A stretch of DNA of 64,000 nucleotides from Trissonchulus latispiculum (taxonomy: Eukaryota; Nematoda; Enoplea; Enoplida; Ironidae): positions 1-64,000 of the forward strand of contig JASAND010013211.1 of NCBI GenBank assembly GCA_030248195.1. Direction: 5' to 3'. Shown here piece by piece: positions 23,501-35,500 of the stretch. Within the stretch, counting starts at the first letter, position 1. Every line of letters begins with the position of its first letter. The notes beneath the pieces are model-generated. The model was not told where the DNA came from and did not search any database. It saw nothing but the letters and a program-made list of their open reading frames with translations. A program made the translations under genes and the position numbers.

Positions 23501-26500
23501 GGCCATGTTTGGTATCAAATGAAAGCCCTTGGTGAGGCGAACATTTTTTCTCATTGGAGGACCCCTCCAAAGTGATCCCAGTGGCCTGTGGCGCCCTGAC
23601 AAGGGTCCGGGCTGGTCAAAAACCTATTTTTTAAAAAGTTTCCGACTTTGGTATCAAATGAAAGCCCTTGGTGAGGCGAACATTTTTTCTCATTGGATGA
23701 CCCCTCCAAAGTGGTCCCAGCGGCCTGTGGTGCCCTGCATAGGGTCGGGACCGGTCCAAAATCGATTTTTTTAAAAATTTCCCACTTTGGTATAAAATGA
23801 ATGCCCTTGGTTAGGCGAACATTTTTTCTCATTGGAGGACCCCTCCAAAGTGGGACCAGCGGCCTGTGGCGCCCTGCATAGGGTCCGGGCCGGTCCAAAA
23901 ACGGTTTTTTAAAAATTTTCTAAGTTTGGTATCAGGCAAAAGTGGCTCAAATTCGCATAAAAGAGCCTGCTATTTAGATTTCTATAACCCTACGCGGCGC
24001 CGCTACCCCCCCCCCCCCCCATCCGCACATCATCAGCCATTCAGAAAATTGCGTTAAACATTCATTTGCGTTCACAAATTCGCATATAAGAGCCTGCTAT
24101 TTAAATCTCTGTGCCCTCACGCGGCGCCGCCTACCCCCCCCCCCCCCTTCCGCACATCATCAGCCATTGAGCAAATTGCGTTAAACACTCATTTGCGTTC
24201 TCAAATTCTGATATAAGAGCCTGCAATTTAAATCTCTGTGTCCCCGCGCGGCGCCGCTACCCCCCCCCCCAAATATTGGCAGCCATTCAGACAATTGCGT
24301 TAAATACACGCTTTTGCGGGCTCAAATCTGCATGAGCAGTGCTAATAAACAAGTCTGCTATTTATGTACATGTACATTTAACCTTTTGTTTCTCTCCATT
24401 ATTTCTATCCTATGTATCCCACGCGGCGCCCCTACCCCCCCCCCCCCTTCCGCACATCATAAGCCATTCAGAAAATTGCGTTAAACACTCATTTGCGTTC
24501 TCAAATTCGCATATAAGAGCCTGCTATTTAAATCTCTGTGCCCTCTCGCGGCGCCGCTCCCCCCCCCCCCCCCACCCACATCGACAACCGCTCAGCAAAT
24601 TGCGTTAAACAAACATTTGCGTTCTCAAATTCGAATAAAAGAGCCTGCAATTTAGGTTTCTACGTCCCCACGCGGCGCCGCTGCCTTCCCCCAAATATCG
24701 GCAACCGATCAGTGAATGCATTAAACACTCATTTGCGTTCACAAATTCGCATATAAGAGCCTGCTATTTAAATCTCTGTGCCCTCACGCGGCGCCGCTAC
24801 CCCCCCCCCCCACCCACATCGACAATCGCTCAGCAAATTGCGTTAAACAAACATTTGCGTTCTCAAATTCGAATAAAAGAGCCTGCAATTTAGGTTTCTA
24901 CGTCCCCACGCGGCCGCTGCCTTCCCCCAAATATCGGCAACCGATCAGTGAACTGCATTAAACACTCATTTGCGTTCACAAATTCGCATATAAGAGCCTG
25001 CTATTTAAATCTCTGTGCCCTCACGCGGCGCCGCTACCCCCCCCCCCCACCCACATCGACAACCGCTCAGCAAATTGCGTTAAACAAACATTTGCGTTCT
25101 CAAATTCGAATAAAAGAGCCTGCAATTTAGGTTTCTACGTCCCCACGCGGCGCCGCGACGCCTCCCCGCACATATTCAGCCATTCAGTATATTGCGTTGA
25201 ACACTCGCGTTTTAATTGCTCAATTTTGCATAATATATTTGTGCTAATACAAGCGGCTGCTATTTTGATTTCTATCCTACCTCACGCGGCGCCGCTTTCC
25301 CCCACTCCCTTACACATATATATCTCCTAAGTGACAGGCCTTTCTTTAATTATTGCTCTACAGCGGAAAAATGCAAGAAACTAGTACCAAAAATGCCCTA
25401 GACGGGCATGGGTTCCGGGTAGAATAGGGAAAGAAGGCTGAAGCGGAAAAATGCCAATAGATTCGTGGAGATTGATGTCTAGCCAGCGCCTAAAATGATT
25501 GAAACCAACTTCTTGGTGCAGAATAGGGACTCTAGTCAGCGCCTAAAATGATTGAAACCAGCGTCTGGGGCAGAATAGGGAATCTAGCCAGCGCTTAAAA
25601 TGATTGAAACTAGCTTTTTGGTGCAGAATAGGGAATCTAGTCAGCGCCTAAAATGATTGAAACCAGCGTCTGGGGTAGAATAGGCGCCTCTCTCCATCCA
25701 CCCTATTCGCGTGAACTCGAAGAATTCTCGTGGAATGAACTCAGCAAATAAGCACTTGACATTTGCGTGTATGTACGTGTGTGTGTGGTGTGTGTTAGTG
25801 TGCATCAGCAGTTCCTCGTGGAGTATGAAAAATCAGTTTGCTTTAAGTGAAGGTGTCACAGGTGTATAAATTCTACGTAACACAGCTAAATAATGTAATG
25901 TCTAATAATGGAAATTAGTTTTCTTAAGTATCGAAATTACCAAAATTAACATAATAATTTAAACCCTATCTAAAAGCGTACGTACCTAAAGTCTTTTCAT
26001 TAAAATACTTTAAGTCCCAACTTTCTTATAAGAGGACTTAACTTTCTTTCATGGGTCTTATGGTAGTTTCGTAGGCAGGCTAAAGCTAGTAGTCTCTTAC
26101 GTAAAAGCCCGAGGTATGCTGATATTTTCCTATTGGTCGGAGTATTTTGGAAATAGTCGTGACTTTGCTAGTGCTTGGAATTGTATCTTGTGTCTGACAG
26201 TTGATGGATATTTTGTTCCAATTTTCTAGTTTTTATATTTCCTTTAGTATTTCGAAACATGTCAGAAAGTGTGAGTCAAAGCTTCGTCAGAGAAAGGCTT
26301 GAAAGAGACCGCCTAACTTTTTATGCTTTTTGATAGAAAGAACTTTTCGACTTTTTGACAAGGCATCATTAGAAAGAGGTTTACGGTAACACGTGAGAGG
26401 CGGAGCTACTGAAGGTATAAAAGCTTGTGTTTTGAGTCATTGTTGGTGGGCTTTGTGCTGTGTACCTGGTTGCTCGTTGCCTTGCCTGTGGCCCGAACTC

Positions 26501-29500
26501 TGAACTTGTCTTTGTTATAACCTTGCCCTCTGCTTCATAGTAAAAGCCTAGTGTGTTCACTGATGCCTAAGACGAGCAACGATCCACAACCCTAACCGTC
26601 ATAAGGCCTACACGGACCAGATTTCCACGCTTCCACAACAGAACTTTCGAAGGACCTCAAGGCCTCGTGACATTTGGTAGCAGAGCGTGGTTGGCTCTGT
26701 CTACTTCTAGATTCGAAGAAACTGCCAGTCAATCAGCTAGCCACCGCCCAGGCGAAGAATCCGAAGAATCGAAGACCAATTGATCCGTCAGCAATGAAAA
26801 CCATCGCAGCCTCCTCTCAGCTCCTGGTAATCACCCTCAGCGTCATTTCCGATCAGCTTCATCAGTCCGTCATTAGAGCCACCGAAGTCCCAGTCAACTC
26901 CCGCCAACCGAATCCAAGCCCCCGAAAATCAGAAGTCCGAGACGGCGGAAGACCAGTCCTACCTGCCAGAAATCCGATGATCCGTCCCACGATTAATCAG
27001 AATCCGAAGGAAGATTCAGCCGAAGAAGAAGGCTCAGGCGACTCCGAAGACGACGAAGATGATTCGCCCCATGCCAGTCACTGGACCGTATCAGATGCCT
27101 TTATCAGAACTGACGAACCTAGACTCTGAAGCTGAAATGATTGACTCTCAGATGGACAGTTTGGTTTGTATGTGCATGCTCTTGACTTAGACTTGACTTT
27201 GCTTACTGTTTTATTGTATTGTAATTCTGTATAGGACTGATTCCTGATACGCTCAGGCCAGTCCAGGGTCTTGCTGATTCCTGATACGCTCAGGCCAGCC
27301 AAAAGAGTAGCTGACTCCTGATACGCTCAGGCCAGCCAAGAGTAGACTGATTCCTGATGCGCTCAGGCCAGTCCAGAGTTTTCTTAGAGTTCCCCTAAGC
27401 CTTGTGTTGCACCAGGTTCTTCCCTGGTCAGTCCTACTGTTTGTTTTCCCGGTTTTTAACCAGGGCCAGTTCGAGTGTTGTTGAGTTATTATGTACTGCT
27501 TTTCCCGGTTCAGCCTGGGCCTAATAGCAGTTTTGCGATCCCCTCCTGTTGCTGTTGTTGTAGTGTACTGTTGTAGCGTGTATTGTTCGGATGGAGAGGG
27601 AGGGAAGAGTTAACAAAAACCGAAAGCCTAATTTTGTTCAGAGAGAAAAGGCTGCCGAAATTTTAGTGAGCATAAAAACAAAAGGTGCTCATTTTTTAAC
27701 AGATAAACTAGAGCTCTGATAGGTTTTCAAATCTGCGAGATTTCGAATTTACGTAATTCAACGGATAGAATTTTAACCGAAAATGGGTGATACGCATTTA
27801 AAGGTTTTTTTTCGGCTTGTTTGACGTAACCGACGAGCATACAGACTGACTGATTAACGATTTTGAGAGCCCAGAGAGACAAATCAGCTTCTACTTGTTT
27901 GCATTTGCTTGAGCTGAGATTTGAATTTTAACACCTAGCTGAGATTTTAGTTTCTGAAAATTCGCACGGCTAGCAGTCATAGATTTTGTTGCGGCATCAA
28001 ACGTTTCCTGAGTACGCTGACCAGACCTTAGCAGTTGCAGAAAAGTTATTAAATTCTAATTTTGTCAACATTTTGATTAGCAGTTTTGTAACCTGACTGA
28101 AAAGAATTTAGAAGTATTTTGCTGGAATTCCCCGTTTAATTTCGAGACCTACTGCGCAGATTTTGTAAGAATTTATGAGTCAGTAAACTTTTGTAGTGAA
28201 TTTAGATCTTGAGCTAAGCAAGCGGCGTTAGCAGATCAAGATACTAGAAGCGATCCGAGCTAAGTTGAGTTTGAGTTAATTCAGTTTTGAGTTACGGCAT
28301 GAAACAGATGCACTGCTGCGCAGTCTGAAGTTTGAAGTTTCTGAGATTTCACTGATGTACCTACGATTGACGTGCACCTCTTTCATGAGCAAGAGTAGTT
28401 TGAGCTAGATGCGCCTGAGACAGTTTTCCAGTTCGTTTTGCCTTCTGATAAGGCCTGTAATAATTTTGCCTTCTGATAAGCCCTGATGTAGTTTTGCCTT
28501 CTGATTAAGGCAGCTATGTGTCCTACGCTGCGGGTGTAGTGACCTGACGTTTGGGACCTGCGGGTGTCCCCACTGTTTTGAGATTACATTGTTTCAGTGC
28601 ATCGAGTTTGAATTTTTGTTTTCGATAGAGCTTTATTTATAAGAAAGTAAGTGCGCACAGCCGATGATACAGTAGAAAGGTCGTCAGTTCAATAAGCCGT
28701 TCACTTAAGTTTTGCTGCGATGACAGAATAGAACTCTGAGCAATTTTAAGCAGAATTTTTGCTGTGCATCTGCGTCAGTTGAATTTTTCGCGAAATAAGT
28801 TGAGTTGAGTGAGACTGTAGAAATAAAAAATCTAGCAACTGAATTTTCGGAACCATTAGTGTTTACAAGATTGTAGCGATGAACAGGAAGTTCAAGTTTT
28901 ACAGTCAGAGCTGCAGCCTGTAGAATAGTCTGATAACTGAATGTGAGCATTTTAGTAATTAATGTTGATTAAGGCTGAATAATTCAGAAATGGTAGCTTA
29001 CAGAGATAAAATTTGATAGTTGGAGCCGCAAGTAGATTAAACTACAAGATTAATCCAGTCGAAAATAATTTTAGAAAAGTTTGAATAATTAAGTGATTAA
29101 TTATAGCAAGTCTGAATACAGTGGAAATTTGAAATTTTTATCGAAAAAGTGAATTCAGAAAATAGGTGGTAAAGCGGGCATACTACTTATTTGATGAATC
29201 TAGAGATTACCGAAAATTTTGATTGTATTCTAACTGTATTCTAACTTGATGTAATTGCGAAAACTGAATTTGAGTGAGCGAAGTCGAATCTGATTCAAAA
29301 ATAATAATTGCAAGCTAAGAAGACTTTATGAATTCAGCAAAGCGTTTGCAGGGCAATTAGTGCTTTAATGCGAAGTAATAAAAGTTAGCGCTCGGGTTAT
29401 GGTAGCTTTGACTGAAACTAACTAAGTTCAAATCGATAATTTTTGAATGACTATATATATAGCTTAAATTTTGAACTTTGAAGTTATTGTGAGGCCGTTC

Positions 29501-32500
29501 CAAAATGAGAATCTGAATTTTTAAACAGAGATACTGGTTCGTTGAGCAGATTCAGGAATGCTTGAATAACTTAGAAATTCGAAAATTTAATGACAAATAA
29601 TTAGTTGTCATGAATTAGATATGCAAAGATAGGACTGCGCAAAATTTGTGCAACAGCCTAATTTTCAAATAGAGAAATTTGAATACAACACATACGCATG
29701 AGGCAATTAAAGTTTGTCCGCAGAATTTAATATTAACCAGTTAAGTTGAGAGATGATTTTGCGCAGTGCGTTAATTTTTCTGAAAAAGAAATTTGGTAAA
29801 TATTTCAGTGCAAACATATTAGCAGCTTAAGAATTCAAACTGAGCTAGTTCGAGATTGTGAGCATTTGAAGAAATTTTGAAGGTACAGATCAATTCTAAA
29901 TGAGACATACTTTTAATATTTGATATTTTGCGTGAGCGCCATAGTGAGCCACAGACCAGCAACTAACTAACCATTAGTTTCCATAGCGGGGCAAACAAGG
30001 GAACGCACCCTAGGAGAACTAAGGTAGCCAGCACTGATCTGAAAACTCGACAGACGCCGTGATCGATTTTAAACATTTTTTCTGCACCTTCATTTGAAAA
30101 TCTGTATAAACAAAGTCAAGGTTTGAACTAACATATGATCTTACAAGCGTAAAGATCAGCGATTTTTATTTTTCCGCAGCCGCACTTCACACCCATTTTA
30201 TGTAGACCTTCTTATTACTGACGTACGTAAAAATATTTAATCCAGTCAATTCAGAAAGGTTCCATAAATCTCACTGACACTTTAATTGTCCAACTGGGAT
30301 CTCTCGTGTTTTGCAAAACCTGCGTACGTAATGAATAATGATAATCGAGATTTATATACTCCTTTGATCTAGGACTGTGCAAAAAAAATTAGATAAAGTT
30401 TCCTCTAGGCCCTATTTCAAAATTAGTTCAAGTTACCAGACGTTAAGCTACGTACGAGTTCCAGTACTCAACCATTACGTATACATTTATGCTGAGATTG
30501 GTACGGTGTATACAAATTTATTGATATAAAATAAGATCACCGTATAAACTTCTGCCAGCAATTTTTAGAAAAGAAGCGGGAACTACATAAACCGCATTTA
30601 AGACTTCCGAAAATCTTTTATTTCAGAAACAAACAATTTTACACCGGTTTTACAGCAAGTTTCAGTGGTGTGAGAAGTAATAATTTTAAGACGTTTTTAA
30701 TAGTTAATTAATTTTATAGTAAGGCTATAAAAGTTTATACGTATTAGATCTCTTAAGGATTAGGCTCCGATGCCTCTATATAGTCTAAATTTCTTGGCAT
30801 AGTATCAGTTACGAACGTAAAGAATATTGCTAAAACGACATTTTAATTAAATAAAATTTAAGGCTTGTTCCATTATTTAAATCGAATAGATATACACAAA
30901 TTCAGTCATTAGCTATGTGCGGATAAAAATATTTCCGAACTAAAAGTTAGGGTTTCAGTATTAGTTAAATTAATAAGCGTCACGTTTAAATAGATACATG
31001 ATTTTAGCTACTTAGGTACGTTCTCATTAAATGCAAAAGCAAGTTCAATTTTACGCTCCTCAGGCGAGCAATGACACCACATTTGTACATTAAACCTCCC
31101 TACGATACATGGCCTACGTTAGTTATTAGTTAATTCATTTTGTCTGGTTATATATTCAATGATTTATTCATTCACACTTATTTTGCCTTTCGCATTTTAC
31201 CATTCAACCGCACATTTCCTTTATAGGCTTAGTCTTCCAACAGTTAAAGTCTAGTAAGGAATCCTTAAACTTTAATCTTTTCGGTATAATGAAAATATTT
31301 AACAACAAAATTCGGCATTCTTCCAATGGTGTTGTATATACAGAAATGTCTTTTCGGGATTTTGCAACGTTTTCTTGATTGATACTGAGACATTAGGGGA
31401 AGCCAAAACTTTCCAAAAGATAAATACATACGGTTTGATACTTGGATTAACTAAAGAGTAACAGTAGAGTTCGGATACTTATTAAAATGATAAATACAAA
31501 AATACGTTTTGCAGACAATTTCTAGCTACCAGTTCCGCAAAGGTAACAACTCAAATTGGCTTAAAAGATACAGAAGAATAGATCAATCATACCTAGTCAG
31601 TTTCCAGAGGTGATGATCTTTGGCATGTCGTACTAATCCCCGACAATTTCTAAAGTTTCAAATAAAACATTAGTTTAAAAAAAATTCTAATCTGATGTTT
31701 TCTAATTAAGCATAATTAAGCACCATCCTCTACAGAAACGTTGATCAGTTCTTCAACTTATAAATTATACAAGTTGCTGCTAATAAAGTTCATCTAAATA
31801 AATAACAACATGACTACATTGATCGTCATTGTTTTATAACCAAATCGACATTGGAAGAATAGTCTGACTGATTAGCTGAGATGAAAGTCTTAACTGCTTT
31901 TAAAATGCTGTAATTTACTGAAGTGATTGAAATTCCTAATTCAATATATATAATTTTCGGTGTTATTTCAAAAAGATCTGGTCCATTAAAAGCTAGTAAA
32001 TAAATATAATCAAACTTATCTGGATTATTTAAGTGAATCCTGAACCAAATTTTAAATCCATTTAAAAAGAGAAATTCAAATGAGGGGCTGCAAATGTAAA
32101 GGCCTTGGAATGGAACTAAACCTGACCGCTTTCTAGCAATAACGAGAAGTAAACTACTCCTTAAAACTACGAAGACCAGCTGCATTGCAATTAGCTGCAC
32201 TGAGCAACTGTTTCCGGTCTTTGGGAACATTAGCTTTTCTCCGCCCAGGAGGGCGTCCTTTTTTGCAACAGGGGAGAGAATAATATAAAAGTTCAAATTT
32301 TAATTCAAAAATTTTCAAAACTGATGCTGTTTTATCGGGTGGCTAGGTTGGATTTACTGATAAAAGTCAAAAAGTTTGATCGTATTTTAGTATAAATTTG
32401 CAGTATAAAGTTTCGCTCAAAGTACCCCCTTAATTTGCCAGAAAGTTGCCAAAAACCTAATTGCCTAATTTGTTCTAGCCCAGTTTCTGTTCTTTTAGTT

Positions 32501-35500
32501 GTCATTTTAATTAAAAAGCCCAATTTGTAAAACAAAACTTAGATTTCCGGCTAGAATTATATGCCCAATACTAAAGTTTTGCCAAAAATTTTCCGCGTAG
32601 CTTACGTATACATATCATCTCATATATTAACGGTAGGTATTCCTGCGCACTAATTATATGCATGCAGTATAGATGTTAATACGTGTACACATAAGTATAT
32701 GCAAAATATAATAGCATACATATACGCAGGACACACAGCAGCATATCACGTGTACCCATACGAAGCAACATTGAAAGTTAGCACACTAAGCACGCACAAA
32801 CTTTAGCAGTTGCAATGAAACTAAGTTTTGGCACTTAGAATCTTAAGACTCCGACGTGTAGTGGTAATTGTTTTGGATTTGCACGCGCCCGCCCATAGAT
32901 CGAATCACAGAACACTAATAGCAAATGACAAAAAATTTTCTGTTCAACTTGGGTGAAATTATTTTTATTTGATTAAAAATTTATGTATGCATACTTTACG
33001 GTATATAATCATTGTCGTACTGTGTCGTATTAAACCTTGTAGTAATTGTAGTATCTTATTCGTATATTATCACTGTTGCTTTGTAGTGCTTGCTTATCCT
33101 ATACCATTTATTGTTTGTTACTGTACTGTATTGTATCTTGAAACAGGAGTTTCAACTTCTGAAGGGGTGAGTGATGTCACAGGTGTATAAATTCTACGTA
33201 ACACAGCTAAATAATGTAATGTCTAATAATGGAAATTAGTTTTCTTAAGTATCGAAATTACCAAAATTAACATAATAATTTAAACCCTATCTAAAAGCGT
33301 ACGTACCTAAAGTCTTTTCATTAAAATACTTTAAGTCCCAACTTTCTTATAAGAGGACTTAACTTTCTTTCATGGGTCTTATGGTAGTTTCGTAGGCAGG
33401 CTAAAGCTAGTAGTCTCTTACGTAAAAGCCCGAGGTATGCTGATATTTTCCTATTGGTCGGAGTATTTTGGAAATAGTCGTGACTTTGCTAGTGCTTGGA
33501 ATTGTATCTTGTGTCTGACAGTTGATGGATATTTTGTTCCAATTTTCTAGTTTTTATATTTCCTTTAGTATTTCGAAACATGTCAGAAAGTGTGAGTCAA
33601 AGCTTCGTCAGAGAAAGGCTTGAAAGAGACCGCCTAACTTTTTATGCTTTTTGATAGAAAGAACTTTCGACTTTTTGACAAGGCATCATTAGAAAGAGGT
33701 TTACGGTAACACGTGAGAGGCGGAGCTACTGAAGGTATAAAAGCTTGTGTTTTGAGTCATTGTTGGTGGGCTTTGTGCTGTGTACCTGGTTGCTCGTTGC
33801 CTTGCCTGTGGCCCGAACTCTGAACTTGTCTTTGTTATAACCTTGCCCTCTGCTTCATAGTAAAAGCCTAGTGTGTTCACTGATGCCTAAGACGAGCAAC
33901 GATCCACAACCCTAACCGTCATAAGGCCTACACGGACCAGATTTCCACGCTTCCACAACAGAACTTTCGAAGGACCTCAAGGCCTCGTGACAAAGGGATG
34001 ATGCGTTATCACAAACAATGCCAGGAATCAACAGTGCTTTCACACATTTGCGTACAGCTGAAGGTATGAGATACGCATTATGCTAATCCTCAGTATATAC
34101 TGAAGATGTGAGCAATTTAGGTTGAACAAAATTTATCATGTTGCAATCTACGTACTAACATACATGTGTACTACGCTGTCGTGGTGGAGAATTGTGTACA
34201 GCATATGTTTAAGCGCAAGGACGCGGTTAACTGATTCTGTTTGGCATAACGACTGTTCAATATCCATTGCATTCAGTCCACCGAAGACCACATTGCGTTG
34301 CACCGTCACATTGTTTAGTACAGCTCTTTGTTCGGAGTGACCTATGTGGTCTTGAATATTGATTATTTTATCATCTCGGCTGATAATTTATCTCGTAAGC
34401 CATCTCATACCAATGTTCATATTATTATACTCACGCCATTGTGATTGAGTATCTGAGCACTTCACGCGAATAGGGTGGATGGAGAGAGGCGCCTATTCTA
34501 CCCCAGACGCTGGTTTCAATCATTTTAGGCGCTGACTAGATTCCCTATTCTGCACCAAAAAGCTAGTTTCAATCATTTTAAGCGCTGGCTAGATTCCCTA
34601 TTCTGCCCCAGACGCTGGTTTCAATCATTTTAGGCGCTGACTAGAGTCCCTATTCTGCACCAAGAAGCTGGTTTCAATCATTTTAGGCGCTGGCTAGACA
34701 TCAATCTCCACGAATCTATTGGCATTTTTCCGCTTCAGCCTTCTTTCCCTATTCTACCCGGAACCCATGCCCGTCTAGGGCATTTTTGGTACTAGTTATT
34801 GCTCCAGCCTCCCCCCCCCCCGATATTTTTGGAAAATTGTTGTTTGATTTTTATAACTCGTTTTGCTTATTGATTCCACGCTTTATTCTGTCTACAGTAT
34901 TATTTTTCTTTCAGATGGTTTCATGGGGCCTGTAATAATCTCAGCAGTGAGGAAAGCCTAGACCGGGCTTCCGAGATTGGCTGGAAATGCCTATTTTGCC
35001 AGCCGGACGGGGCCAAGCAGGCCATCAGCGTTGCCCAGAAGCCCGCGGGTTGGTTTTCTAAATTTTTATTTAAATTAATTTAATTGGAATTTGTTTAAAT
35101 TGTTAGCAGTATACTGGCCTTATTCTAGGGAATTTTTCTTGGAGGATCCCTCGGGGGGCGAGTCATTGGGGAGGGGGGGGTGATTTTTCAAAATTTTCCT
35201 AAAAAATGCTAAATTTTTTTATAATAATCGCCAAAATAAGCGGATTTATTGCTTAAATAGGCAAATACTCGACTAAAAATCTCCGGCCTAGCCGGACTGT
35301 TTTTGAAAAGTTGGCCTTCTGAACGATTTTTTCAGGACAAAAGTAGGTACCAAAAGGGACGCCCACTTTTCTTGGGAGGGGGAAGGGTGTTTATGCCCCC
35401 CCCCCACCCAGTAGAATAAGCCCAGGCATATTTTTCAGTAAAGTTGGGAAGGTTTTTTGTTGGATGCTGTTGGCTTATTTAACGTTAACTTGTTCCCTGT

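Larger units (their letters stand above)
25854..33992 (+). mobile_element. LTR retrotransposon without recognisable gag-pol (LARD-like)
   Basis: Two LTRs of 819 and 818 bp (25,854-26,672; 33,175-33,992) begin TGTCAC and end GTGACA. They differ by a single base in a T run near 26,344. The 4-bp target duplication AAGG flanks both sides (25,850-25,853; 33,993-33,996). A primer-binding site and a purine tract are present. The 6.5-kb interior has no reverse transcriptase, RNase H, integrase or protease ORF. A large non-coding LTR element is what has been called a LARD in plants. Orientation follows the PBS. The recent age is inferred from the LTR identity. Confidence 0.9.
25379..34797. mobile_element. 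DNA element with 337-bp inverted ends, split by an LTR element
   Basis: The left arm 25,379-25,715 and right arm 34,461-34,797 are reverse complements of equal length, starting AACTAGTACC and ending GGTACTAGTT. Each arm carries four copies of a 53-bp unit (CAGCGCCTAAAATGATTGAA, AGAATAGGG). Without the LTR insertion the element is about 1.28 kb. A 79-codon minus-strand open frame lies just inside the right arm. No clean target duplication was found, and the superfamily is unknown; subterminal-repeat arms of this type occur in fold-back elements. Confidence 0.85.

Noticed and set aside
22495..23898. Many overlapping ORFs with repeated peptide motifs in array 1
   Set aside because: They occur on both strands and change frame with unit length (139 versus 149 bp), as expected of a tandem DNA repeat.
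24000..25160. CRISPR-like array (regular repeats at about 120 bp)
   Set aside because: There are no unique spacers between short identical repeats; units are whole diverged tandem copies in a eukaryotic intron.
31826..32296. 156-codon minus ORF inside the LTR element as a gene
   Set aside because: No family motif, and antisense to an element with no other coding sequence; likely a chance open stretch.
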